Part shown: positions 8,896 through 16,348 of the stretch, piece by piece
Layout: every line of letters begins with the position of its first letter
Numbering within the stretch: position 1 is the first letter of the stretch
Source of the DNA: Methanomicrobiales archaeon
GTDB taxonomy: Archaea > Halobacteriota > Methanomicrobia > Methanomicrobiales > Methanospirillaceae
Direction of reading: 5' to 3'
DNA: 41,127 bases
Assembly: GCA_013415565.1 (NCBI GenBank)
Contig: JAAEET010000011.1
Coordinates: 1 to 41,127 of the forward strand
The notes under the pieces: model-generated
Database searches by the model: none
The model's input: only the letters and a program-made list of their open reading frames with translations
Told to the model about the DNA's origin: nothing
Position numbers and translations under genes: made by a program

Positions 8896-10242
8896 ATGGC
8901 CATCCATCCCATCGAGTACCGGTACGGGACTCCGGAGATGCGGGCAGTCTGGAGCGAGGAGAATCGTTTTGCCTGCATTGTCCGGGCGGAAGTCGCGCTG
9001 GCCCGGGCCGGTTCAGATTTCGGGCTCGTGCCGCCGGTCGCAGCAGACATCATCGGGGAGTGCGCGTCCCGCGCCCGGCTCTCACGGGCAAAGGAGATCG
9101 AGGCGGAGATCAACCACGACATGATGGCGATCGTGAAGGCCATCGCTGAAGAATGCGGTGAGGCCGGGGGATGGATCCACTACGGGGCGACCTCGAACGA
9201 TATCCTGGATACCGCCACCGGCCTCCAGCTGAAGGAAGCGCTCGAGCTTATCGACGCAAAGCTGCGTTCGCTGCTCGCCGTGCTCCTGAAGAGGAGCCTC
9301 GCCACCCGGCACCTGGTCTGTGCGGCCCGGACCCATGGCCAGATCGGGGTTCCCACAACCTATGGTCTCCGGTTCGCCATCTGGGCGGCCGAGGTCGCCC
9401 GGCACCTCGACCGGCTGGAGGAGCTGGCACCACGGGTAGCGGTCGGGCAGCTGACCGGTGCGGTCGGGACACAGGCCGCTCTCGGTGCGAAAGGTATCGC
9501 GATCCAGGAGCGGATGATGGAGATCCTCGGTCTCACTCCCGTGGAGGTCTCAAATCAGGTAATCGCCCGGGACCGTTATGCGGAGTATTTCATGGTTCTG
9601 GCAAACGTGGCGACAACGCTCGACAAGATCGGGATCACGCTCAGGTCACTCCAGCGAAGCGAAATCGCCGAAGTCGAGGAGGCGTTTGGAAAGAAGCAGG
9701 TCGGATCGAGCACCATGCCGCACAAGCGGAACCCCATCAGGAGCGAACAGGTCTGCGGCCTGGCCCGTATCGTCCGCTCCGCGGTCGAGCCGGCGCTCCA
9801 GAACAACACCCTCTGGGATGAGCGGGACCTGACCAACTCGTCCTGCGAACGGGTCCTCTTCCCGGAAGCCACCACTCTCACCGATCATATCATCAGGCTG
9901 ATGACCACCGTGCTCGAAGGCCTCACCCTCCGCGAGGAGAACATCCGGAGGAACCTCCACATCCTCCACGGCATCAACATGGCCGAATCGGTCATGATCA
10001 GGCTGGCGGAGAAGGGTATGGACCGCCAGCAGGCGCACGAGTTCGTCCGGGAGGCCAGCATGGAGGCACTGGCGAGGGGAAAACCTCTCGACGAGGTCCT
10101 GGCTGAGAACACGAGCGTGACCGCGTGCCTCTCACGGAATGAGATCCGGGATCTCCTCGACCCGGAGAAGTACATCGGGACAGCATGGGAACAGGTTGAG
10201 CGACTGGAGAAGAGGCTTGCAGCCCGGTACCTGAAAGCATAA
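8896..10242 (+). CDS. purB: Adenylosuccinate lyase
   Basis: PurB catalyses two fumarate-releasing steps in purine synthesis (SAICAR to AICAR, and adenylosuccinate to AMP). The 448-residue length is standard. The signature GSSTMPHKRNP of the fumarase/aspartase superfamily is intact, with the catalytic-serine loop. EINHDMMAIVKA and GATSNDILDTATGLQL near the N-terminus and ARTHGQIGVPTTYG are family hallmarks. The ATG at 8896, reading MAIHPIEYRYGTPEMRAVW, fits family N-termini. It is transcribed alone, divergent from the helicase. Confidence 0.97.
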   Translation: MAIHPIEYRYGTPEMRAVWSEENRFACIVRAEVALARAGSDFGLVPPVAADIIGECASRARLSRAKEIEAEINHDMMAIVKAIAEECGEAGGWIHYGATSNDILDTATGLQLKEALELIDAKLRSLLAVLLKRSLATRHLVCAARTHGQIGVPTTYGLRFAIWAAEVARHLDRLEELAPRVAVGQLTGAVGTQAALGAKGIAIQERMMEILGLTPVEVSNQVIARDRYAEYFMVLANVATTLDKIGITLRSLQRSEIAEVEEAFGKKQVGSSTMPHKRNPIRSEQVCGLARIVRSAVEPALQNNTLWDERDLTNSSCERVLFPEATTLTDHIIRLMTTVLEGLTLREENIRRNLHILHGINMAESVMIRLAEKGMDRQQAHEFVREASMEALARGKPLDEVLAENTSVTACLSRNEIRDLLDPEKYIGTAWEQVERLEKRLAARYLKA

Positions 10243-10519
10243 GAGGACCCGGCTGCCGGACCAGGACGCCTCCCGGTGGGAAGTATCGACCGTTCCTGCC
10301 AGACTACCGGAAGGCCCCTTGCGGGTACGGCTTACCCAAATCCTCTGGAGAAAGGGCTGTACCTGCTGTCCAGGGCTATACGAAGACCTTTCACGGGGAA
10401 AGGGCCGGGAGTTTATATTCATCGCTGCGATGAGTATTCTTCCCGGGAATTCATATCATCCAGAAGGAAAAATATTTCGTGCTGACCTTTTACTGGTGGC
10501 TTAAAAGGGGCGCGTTTGC
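10243..10519. other. Intergenic region with promoter elements for the HAMP/roadblock cluster
   Basis: These 277 bp contain no convincing gene. Short plus-strand frames here lack a ribosome-binding site and recognisable composition. Two TATA-like elements are visible: GTTTATATTC at 10411-10420 and AAAAATATTT near 10470-10479. The second would place transcription start near 10500. AGGGG near 10506 is a plausible ribosome-binding site for the gene at 10520. Confidence 0.45.
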
Positions 10520-10975
10520 ATGGTGGAATCAGACAAGATCAGGAAGAAGGAAAGCTCCGCCGGAGAACTATTTCACATACCCATCTTTTACAGACTGATG
10601 GTCAGTATGCTCTTCGTTGCGGCAATTCCGATACTTTTGCTGAGTATCGTGGCTGTGGGAGGAACCCAGGCGATTATTGCCGTTCTCGGGATTGAAGGAA
10701 CCATTGTCCTCATCACCCTGATCACCATCACGGGGATTTTTATCTGCAGTTACTACCTTTCCCGGATCATTGCACGGCCAATCGTGCAGCTCTCGCAGAT
10801 TGCCGACGACCTCTCCCGGGGCGTCATCACTGAACCGGATTTACCGGTAGCTCGGAACGATGAAATCGGGAAACTCTCCCGTGCCTTCTCGAAGATGGTG
10901 AATACCTACCGTCTGCTTGATACCCTTGCCCAGGATCAACCGCCTGGAGGTTCGCGTGGATACAGTAAGGAATAG
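10520..10975 (+). CDS. Two-helix membrane protein with HAMP domain, no effector domain
   Basis: The 151-residue product has two hydrophobic segments (about 27-48 and 57-80) separated by a very short loop, so there is almost no extracytoplasmic sensor. A HAMP linker follows (about 81-131), beginning SRIIARPIVQLSQIADDLSRG and ending NDEIGKLSRAFSKMV. The protein stops about 20 residues later, where a kinase, cyclase or chemoreceptor signalling domain would normally begin. The stop codon directly abuts the GTG of the next gene, so the cluster is an operon. It may act as a membrane anchor or signal-transducing scaffold for the downstream roadblock proteins; this is inferred from context. Confidence 0.82.
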   Translation: MVESDKIRKKESSAGELFHIPIFYRLMVSMLFVAAIPILLLSIVAVGGTQAIIAVLGIEGTIVLITLITITGIFICSYYLSRIIARPIVQLSQIADDLSRGVITEPDLPVARNDEIGKLSRAFSKMVNTYRLLDTLAQDQPPGGSRGYSKE

Positions 10976-11383
10976 GTGGTACAGGTGTCGGAAAGCGTAG
11001 TGGTGATGCACGATACGGGCGATGATGCGGTCGCCAGGGCGGTGCCGGAACTGGATGATGTGCTCAAAATCAAGGGGGTCGGTACCGCCTTCCTGATCAG
11101 GAATGACGGTTCGGTCGTAACCATGGCCGGAGATCCCGAACCTGACATCGGCGGCCTGTCCGCCAGCAGTTTGCGTCTTGTTTTTGAATCAGGGATGATC
11201 GCAAACAGAATCCGGGACGGCCCCCTCTCCCAGATCTTTCTCGAGTTCGAGAACAGGGTCCTCATGATCCAGGAGGTAGACCAGGACGGGGTCATCGCCG
11301 TCATTGCCAGGCCTGATGCCAATATCGGGCGGATCAGCTACCATATGAAGAAACAGGGACAGCGACCGGTGCCGGCAGGATGA
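10976..11383 (+). CDS. Roadblock/LC7-like domain protein
   Basis: The product is 135 residues from GTG 10976, or 132 from GTG 10985. An AAGGA element just upstream fits either. The pattern LDDVLKIKGVGTAFLIRNDG, the central amphipathic helix and the C-terminal VIAVIARPDANIGRISYHMKK match the layout of small prokaryotic Roadblock/LC7 proteins, which pair with small GTPases or act as dimer platforms. The final ATGA overlaps the next start codon. No MglA-like GTPase is present in this window. The family call rests on pattern recognition and needs a profile search. Confidence 0.7.
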   Translation: MVQVSESVVVMHDTGDDAVARAVPELDDVLKIKGVGTAFLIRNDGSVVTMAGDPEPDIGGLSASSLRLVFESGMIANRIRDGPLSQIFLEFENRVLMIQEVDQDGVIAVIARPDANIGRISYHMKKQGQRPVPAG

Positions 11384-12219
11384 CACCGGCTATTCCACCC
11401 GGGACGCCGATCGGCCGGATCGAGACCTCACTGGACTGGCTCCTCTCGCATACCACCCGGTTCCAGGGAGCGATCCTGGTCCGGATATCCCGTGGCAGGG
11501 GACTCATCCTCATCGGATATGGCCGTCCCGCGGCCTTCTATTTCCGCCTGGGAAACCGGATCATCCAGGGAGAGGCCGCCCGGCGGCTCTTTGCAGAGCA
11601 TGAGTTTATCCAGGCCAGCCTGCACCGGTATACCGACCACGAGTTCCGGGAGGCGCTTGCCCTTGTGGGACCCGGGGCACGGGTCCCCGTTCCCGGGGAG
11701 GAGGAAGCAGAGGTGCCCCCGCTCATGGCCGGGTTCCCGGGAGAAGAGCGACAGCGACCTGGAAGAACATCCCGCAACCGGTCAGCAGGCCACCACGCCG
11801 GCCATCCTGATTATTTCGAACATGAATCAGTCATGGCAGGAGCCGGTCATCGTGGAGCCGCACCCCTCCGTGTGCCGGCGGGGGAGGACCTTCCTGAAGA
11901 TATTCTCGACCGGATCCTCACCACACCCGGGGTGAGCTCGGTTGCAGTATTCCGCGACGGCGCGATCGTCGATTCCAGGGGGGACGAGGTTCTCGAAAGC
12001 CTTGTGGAGCCGGCCGAGGAAGTCCTGCTGTCCGTCTTCGAGGTTCTCGCACTCCTGTCGACCGGCCCCCTTGTCCAGGTTACCATCCGGCTCCTCGGCC
12101 GGAATGTCACCATTGCACCGTACCATGACGGGTATCTCCTGGTCCTGACCAACCCCGGCGTCAACCTCGGGCAGATCAGGAAAATGATGCACGATGTTGC
12201 GCTCGCCGGGGCGGCATGA
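11380..12219 (+). CDS. Two-domain protein with C-terminal roadblock-like domain
   Basis: The 279-residue product has two domains joined by a hydrophilic linker (about 105-165). The N-terminal part (about 8-95), with FQGAILVRISRGRGLILIGY and an LGNRIIQGEAARRLF segment, resembles small effector domains of the PATAN/DUF4388 kind, tentatively. The C-terminal part (about 168-275), LPEDILDRILTTPGVSSVAV through NPGVNLGQIRKMM, repeats the roadblock layout of the preceding gene. It overlaps the previous stop by four bases (ATGA). It likely forms hetero-dimers with the upstream roadblock protein. Confidence 0.65.
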   Translation: MTPAIPPGTPIGRIETSLDWLLSHTTRFQGAILVRISRGRGLILIGYGRPAAFYFRLGNRIIQGEAARRLFAEHEFIQASLHRYTDHEFREALALVGPGARVPVPGEEEAEVPPLMAGFPGEERQRPGRTSRNRSAGHHAGHPDYFEHESVMAGAGHRGAAPLRVPAGEDLPEDILDRILTTPGVSSVAVFRDGAIVDSRGDEVLESLVEPAEEVLLSVFEVLALLSTGPLVQVTIRLLGRNVTIAPYHDGYLLVLTNPGVNLGQIRKMMHDVALAGAA

Positions 12220-12317
12220 AAGGACAGGATGGGGGACGCCCCGGCATCAAGGCGTAGCACCGGTTCCTGATACCGTACCTGAACGGCCGGGATTTCCGCG
12301 CCGGTGACGGTCCGGGC

Positions 12318-12334
12318 GTATCAAAAAAGAGGGG
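12318..12334 (-). terminator. T-run terminator after the FKBP gene
   Basis: On the minus strand CCCCTCTTTTTTGATA follows the stop codon of the FKBP-type isomerase by about 30 bp. The T6 run is a typical archaeal intrinsic terminator. It also separates this gene from the convergent roadblock operon. Confidence 0.5.
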
Positions 12335-12357
12335 TAGGGGCCGGATATACCCTTTTC

Positions 12358-13035
12358 TCACGCCTCTTCCGGTTCCTGCCGCCGGAAGGTTTCTACCAGG
12401 CTCACTTCGGTGATCTCGGGGATGAATTCCAGGGCCTCGTGCACGACACGGCTCCTCCAGAGCACCCAGCGCCGGTCGTAGTTGATCCCCGGCGGGAGAT
12501 CGATCGTGACAACGCCGTCGCTGAAACCGACCTCCATCTCTCTTCCGGCGAAGAGCCGGATCAGTCCCTTCACCTTCTCCTCGACACCGGTTACCTCGTC
12601 TTCGATCCTGAACCAGTAGTGGAGCTCCTTGCCCGCCAGCGGATGGTTGAAGTCGACCAGCACGCGGTTCCCGATGATGTCCACCACGGTGCCCTCGCCC
12701 TTGTCGGGTACCTTGATGGTCACGCCGACCTTCGGCTTCTCCGTGAAGGAATTCTTATTGAAAGCCTCGATCCGCTCTTTCTCGCGGGGGCCGAAGGCCT
12801 TCTCGGCCGGGATATCAACCTCGCCCTCGTACCCGATCTCCTTTCCTTCAAGGGTCTCGTCGAGGCCGAGGATGACGTGCTGGCTGCCAACCCGGACGAT
12901 AACCGGCCCGTAGAGGGCACCGGGACTGTGGATGCCGGAATCCCGCGCAACCTCCTCATCGGTGGTATCAAAGACGCCTCCGGCAACACTGCCGGTATAG
13001 CTGAGTACGACAAAATCTCCCTTCTCTATCGGCAT
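12358..13035 (-). CDS. FKBP-type peptidyl-prolyl cis-trans isomerase (SlyD-like, long archaeal form)
   Basis: This is a 225-residue folding helper. The FKBP domain starts MPIEKGDFVVLSYTGSVAGG and is interrupted by an insert-in-flap region (PAEKAFGPREKERIEAF). It resumes with NHPLAGKELHYWF, the usual end of SlyD-type FKBPs. About 75 extra C-terminal residues form the domain seen in longer archaeal FKBPs. The ATG at 13035 has a GAGGTG ribosome-binding element 8 nt upstream; longer readings run into the divergent gene. The call is strong; substrates are unknown. Confidence 0.92.
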   Translation of the reverse strand: MPIEKGDFVVLSYTGSVAGGVFDTTDEEVARDSGIHSPGALYGPVIVRVGSQHVILGLDETLEGKEIGYEGEVDIPAEKAFGPREKERIEAFNKNSFTEKPKVGVTIKVPDKGEGTVVDIIGNRVLVDFNHPLAGKELHYWFRIEDEVTGVEEKVKGLIRLFAGREMEVGFSDGVVTIDLPPGINYDRRWVLWRSRVVHEALEFIPEITEVSLVETFRRQEPEEA

Positions 13036-13049
13036 GGAATCTGCACCTC

Positions 13050-13083
13050 TGTCTATATAACAAAGAGAGGATGATAGATAAAC
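13050..13083. promoter_or_regulatory. Interleaved divergent TATA elements between FKBP and CYTH genes
   Basis: CTATATAA at 13053-13060 lies about 25 bp before the expected start of the plus-strand CYTH transcript. A minus-strand TTTATCTATC, centred near 13076, is well placed for the FKBP gene, whose mRNA needs room for its GAGGTG element. Each promoter would then lie inside the transcribed or initiation region of the other. Confidence 0.4.
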
Positions 13084-13104
13084 CTGTGGAAGGCTGATGA
13101 TGCG

Positions 13105-13632
13105 ATGCTCGAGGTAGAAATCAAGACCCGCGTGGAGGATCTCGGGAAGGTCAGGGAACGCCTGCTGCTCCTCCATGCCAGCCCGTCGGTCCGGATCCAT
13201 GAGCGGGATATCTATTATAATGCGCCCGACCGCGATTTCGGGATAACTGACGAGGCGCTCCGGCTGCGGTTCACCGAGGAAGGATGCCTGCTGACCTACA
13301 AGGGCCCGAAGATGAGAGAGTTCAAGCTCAAGGCCCGTGAAGAGCTGAATACGATTGTCGAATCAGGCAACGTCATGGGGTCGATCCTCGAGAGGCTGGG
13401 GTTCGTTGCCGTTGCCGAGGTGGAGAAGTGGCGGGAATACTACGAATACCGGGGAGCGCTGGTCTCGCTCGATGAGGTGAAGGGTCTCGGAACCTATGTC
13501 GAGATCGAAGCACCGTCAGGAGCAACCGGGCAAAATCCACAGGAATTCGTGATGGAGGTCGCAAAAGAGATCGGGGTGGAGGGAGAACCAATCCTCGCCT
13601 CCTATCTTGAACTTCTCCTCTCTAGACCGTGA
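13105..13632 (+). CDS. cyaB: CYTH-domain protein (class IV adenylate cyclase-like / triphosphate hydrolase)
   Basis: The 175-residue protein carries the CYTH signature ExExK at its N-terminus (EVEIK, residues 3-7). It continues with alternating charged strands, such as ALRLRFTEEGCLLTYKGPK and VSLDEVKGLGTYVEIE, that line the triphosphate tunnel. The family includes class IV adenylate cyclases, thiamine triphosphatases and inorganic triphosphatases. In archaea, activity as a cyclase is unproven, so the gene symbol is nominal. The end overlaps the convergent phosphoesterase gene by 11 bp. Confidence 0.88.
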   Translation: MLEVEIKTRVEDLGKVRERLLLLHASPSVRIHERDIYYNAPDRDFGITDEALRLRFTEEGCLLTYKGPKMREFKLKAREELNTIVESGNVMGSILERLGFVAVAEVEKWREYYEYRGALVSLDEVKGLGTYVEIEAPSGATGQNPQEFVMEVAKEIGVEGEPILASYLELLLSRP

Positions 13633-14263
13633 TCAGCTCGATTCCGATGGCTTTCGGCTCGGCGCCGAAATGGATCAGGGCGCCGTCCCCTGCTGCAGCC
13701 ATCCCGGGGTTCACCACTTTGACCCCCTCAACCTCTGCAACACCCCTTTCTTCGTGAATGTGTGCGCAGCAGACCAGGTCGAAGGCGGACAGGTGCTTTG
13801 CCACGCTCCTGCTCCCGACGTGGTTCCCCCCTGCACGGTCGAGGATCCCATAGGGCGGGGCATGGCTGATCAGCACGTTATGCAAAGCCCGCTCACGCTT
13901 GGCGATCACCGCCGACAGTATCTCGTCTATCTGTTGATCGGTCAGTTCGAACGGCGTGCCGAACGGGGTCGGGTTGGATCCCCCGATTCCGACAATGGAG
14001 ATCTTTCCGAGGCAAATATGGGCCGAGTGAAGACAGACGCATTCGGAATGCTCGAGGAATTCGACCATCTCCCGCGGATCGCAGTTCCCGGGCACGGCAA
14101 AGGTCGGGACATCGATCCGCGAGAGGAGGTCGGAAGCCGATTCTGCGGGACCCATATTGGTGATGTCGCCCGCAATAAAGACCGCATCCGGATTCAGGTC
14201 CAGAAATGCGTCCAGTTTTCCGTATTCCCCATGGAGATCTGCCAGGAGGAGGACGTTTTCCAT
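13622..14263 (-). CDS. Metallophosphoesterase (calcineurin-like)
   Basis: The 213-residue product has all the metal-binding blocks of calcineurin-like phosphoesterases in order: ADLHG (Asp9, His11), AGDIT (Asp33), PGNCD (Asn60), ISHAPP and CAHIHE. It is close to the archaeal MJ0037/YfcE-like group of small phosphodiesterases, whose natural substrates are not settled. The gene follows the radical SAM gene on the same strand with a 7-bp gap, suggesting co-transcription. It converges on the CYTH gene with an 11-bp overlap. Confidence 0.92.
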   Translation of the reverse strand: MENVLLLADLHGEYGKLDAFLDLNPDAVFIAGDITNMGPAESASDLLSRIDVPTFAVPGNCDPREMVEFLEHSECVCLHSAHICLGKISIVGIGGSNPTPFGTPFELTDQQIDEILSAVIAKRERALHNVLISHAPPYGILDRAGGNHVGSRSVAKHLSAFDLVCCAHIHEERGVAEVEGVKVVNPGMAAAGDGALIHFGAEPKAIGIELITV

Positions 14264-14270
14264 GCTCTAA

Positions 14271-15380
14271 TCATTCAGGTGGGAGACGAGAAAATCCTAT
14301 CTCCAGGGACCGCCAGGATCCGGTCAGCTTTCCCCTGAGGGCGAGCGATCCGAGCAGGTGGGAGAGCTCCCGGGAAAGCGGCCGCGGGGTCGATCGCGCG
14401 AGGGGGGTTCCGGGGAGGGGGAGAAACGAATGGGCATGGATCTTTCCGTGCCGGGCAATCCACCGCACGAGATCGGCCGTCATCCGCTGATCCTCATCGC
14501 TCTCGAAGGGGAATCCGACGATGATATCCACGACGGGGGTCAGGCCTGCCTCGGTGCAGCGGTCAACCGCGGCAACCACGTCGGCAGTCGTGTGCCCCCG
14601 GCCGATACGCTCGAGGACGGCATCGCTCCCGGACTGGGCGCCGAACTGGATGCCGGTATTGGCACAGTACCGGGTGACGAGACCGAGGGTCTCCTCGGTG
14701 ATAAATTCCGGCCGAACTTCGCTTGGGAAGGTGCCGAAGTAGACGGTGTTCGAAAGCGCCGAGAGGAGTTCCCTGATGCGGGCGGGATGGGGACACCTCC
14801 CATCCGATCCGTAGGCCAGTGCGTTTGGTGAGACGAACCGGGCATGCCGGTACCTCGACGCGTATCTCACGATGCTCTCCACGCTCCGGTGCCGCATGAC
14901 GGTGCCGAATATGCGGGGAGTCTGGCAGTAGGCGCAGGAGAACGGGCACCCCCGGGAGATCTCGACGTATCCCTTCATCCGTGAGAAGGCCGGGTAGGCA
15001 TCGAGGATGACGGTCGATGCCGGGGGAGTGAGACCTTCCCGGGTGGCGATTCCCGGGAGTGAGACCGGGTCCCCGTCCCTGATGCGGGAGAGGAGTTCCG
15101 GGAGCAGGTATTCACCCTCCCCGACGATCACGTAATCGGCATACCGGGTTACCTGCCTCCAGCAGGCGGTGGCATGCGGACCCCCGGCGACGGTGATGCA
15201 CTCCGCCTCTGCCATTTCCGGCGCAAGATCCCGGACATTCAGGGAATTGAGGCTGTAGCAGGTTACGTCTGCCCGCGGGCCGTCCGCAGGTTCGAGTGAG
15301 AACCCCTCCCGTTCGCAGGCAGCATAGAGTGCGGCATAGGTATTTCTCGTCGACGTTGTATACCGCCAGTTCACCTTCAT
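14271..15380 (-). CDS. B12-binding domain radical SAM protein
   Basis: The 369-residue protein has an N-terminal cobalamin-binding-like domain (about 1-125, with VAGGPHATAC and YVIVGEGEYLLPEL). A radical SAM core follows with the cluster motif RGCPFSCAYCQ and later motifs GIQFGAQSGSD and DIIVGFPFESDEDQ. It matches the archaeal family around MJ1487 (TIGR04013-like), whose substrate is unknown. Start ATG 15380 opens MKVNWRYTTSTRNTY, typical of the group. It is likely co-transcribed with the phosphoesterase gene 7 bp downstream. Confidence 0.9.
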   Translation of the reverse strand: MKVNWRYTTSTRNTYAALYAACEREGFSLEPADGPRADVTCYSLNSLNVRDLAPEMAEAECITVAGGPHATACWRQVTRYADYVIVGEGEYLLPELLSRIRDGDPVSLPGIATREGLTPPASTVILDAYPAFSRMKGYVEISRGCPFSCAYCQTPRIFGTVMRHRSVESIVRYASRYRHARFVSPNALAYGSDGRCPHPARIRELLSALSNTVYFGTFPSEVRPEFITEETLGLVTRYCANTGIQFGAQSGSDAVLERIGRGHTTADVVAAVDRCTEAGLTPVVDIIVGFPFESDEDQRMTADLVRWIARHGKIHAHSFLPLPGTPLARSTPRPLSRELSHLLGSLALRGKLTGSWRSLEIGFSRLPPE

Positions 15381-15429
15381 GTCCCGCCTTTCATCTCCTC
15401 CGGACAGGAAAAAAGGAACGGTCCCGGAA

Positions 15430-15846
15430 TTATCCCCGGGTCCGGTAGGGGATCAGCATGTCAAGGGTCTTGTAGGTCACCCCGGTATTGAGGGTTACCC
15501 ATCCCTCGAGCCGGTCCGTCTCTTTGGTGCCCTGGAAGATTACCTCGTCACCCTTGACCGGCTGAAGAGGCTTGGTCGTTACCACGCCGTCGGCTGTGGT
15601 GAACCGGAGCTCGATGCCGGTGACTGCGATCTGTCCTTCCCCTCCGGCAAAGCTGACCGTTACCGTGGCATAGATCGGGTCTTTCTGGTCCACTTCAATG
15701 GTGACGTGCTTCCCCTGAGGGAGGGTCTGGACCGGCCCGGGGGTTGCTACCGCTGCCCCCCTGTCCGGCAAAATATCGGTACATCCCGCGAGGAGGAGCA
15801 GGAAGATGGTGAAGAGAACCGCAGGAACGAACCAGGAGGTCTTCAT
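15430..15846 (-). CDS. Predicted small lipoprotein, function unknown
   Basis: The 138-residue product begins MKTSWFVPAVLFTIFLLLLAG with a lipobox Cys at position 22, followed by a short Pro/Thr-rich linker. The mature region is made of beta strands (KHVTIEVDQKDPIYATVTVSF and a TTADG turn), suggesting a beta-sandwich fold on the cell surface. The ATG at 15846 is preferred because it sets the signal peptide directly; a start nine codons upstream is possible. Similar small lipoproteins are common in Methanomicrobiales genomes. No specific role can be assigned. Confidence 0.78.
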   Translation of the reverse strand: MKTSWFVPAVLFTIFLLLLAGCTDILPDRGAAVATPGPVQTLPQGKHVTIEVDQKDPIYATVTVSFAGGEGQIAVTGIELRFTTADGVVTTKPLQPVKGDEVIFQGTKETDRLEGWVTLNTGVTYKTLDMLIPYRTRG

Positions 15847-15882
15847 GGAACAACCATCCGCACGAGATATCAAAAAAGCAGC

Positions 15883-16311
15883 TCATGCCGGAGGTTCAGG
15901 CAGAAGGTCGCCCTCGTACTCCACCGTCCCTTCGGTACCGTCAACAGTTACCCTGGTTCCCGTGCGAAGCCGGGCGATATCCACCGCAGGCTGGTCGACC
16001 ATGGGGATATTCCCGATGATCGCGCCGACGGCGATGATGGGATCGGCACGGGTATTGATGATCGCCGCCGGCGCTTTCCCGTTTCTCCGGAGTGCGTAGA
16101 GGACATAGGAGCCGACGGTCGATCCCTTCCCGTGGTCGAAGGCAAGGACGGTTCCTGCGATGCTCTGTCCTTCCAGCGGATGACCCTTCTCGACGATCGT
16201 GCCGGTCTCCGGATCGACCCCGGAGAGGAAGGTAATGGGGGCAGAACTCACCAGGAGCTTCCCTGCCCCGGTCCCCCGTGAGATCGCCCGCGCCCGGAAT
16301 AGCAAAATCAC
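15883..16311 (-). CDS. Phosphomevalonate dehydratase small subunit (DUF126 / aconitase X swivel domain)
   Basis: In the archaeal mevalonate route, phosphomevalonate dehydratase converts 5-phosphomevalonate to trans-anhydromevalonate phosphate; the small subunit is the aconitase-X swivel domain. The 142-residue product reads RARAISRGTGAG near the start, then PITFLSGVDPETGTIVEKGH and LAFDHGKGSTVGSYVLYAL, the hallmark of DUF126. The start is taken as GTG 16311 because family members begin a few residues before F-R-A-R/C. A TATA element (TTACTATTATACT on the minus strand) lies about 28 bp upstream. The large subunit is not in this window. Confidence 0.88.
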   Translation of the reverse strand: MILLFRARAISRGTGAGKLLVSSAPITFLSGVDPETGTIVEKGHPLEGQSIAGTVLAFDHGKGSTVGSYVLYALRRNGKAPAAIINTRADPIIAVGAIIGNIPMVDQPAVDIARLRTGTRVTVDGTEGTVEYEGDLLPEPPA

Positions 16312-16348
16312 ACCTAATAAATGTAGGGAAAACGAGTATAATAGTAAT
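16312..16348. promoter_or_regulatory. 37-bp divergent promoter with two opposed TATA boxes
   Basis: The plus-strand CTAATAAATG at 16314-16323 lies about 30 bp before the PAN ATG. AGTATAATAGTAA at 16335-16347, read on the minus strand, lies about 30 bp before the dehydratase GTG. Neither gene has room for a Shine-Dalgarno leader, so both transcripts are probably leaderless. Confidence 0.55.

Noticed and set aside
10276-10504. Two short plus-strand frames between purB and the HAMP gene
   Set aside because: They overlap each other and the promoter elements, lack ribosome-binding sites and have no coding character.
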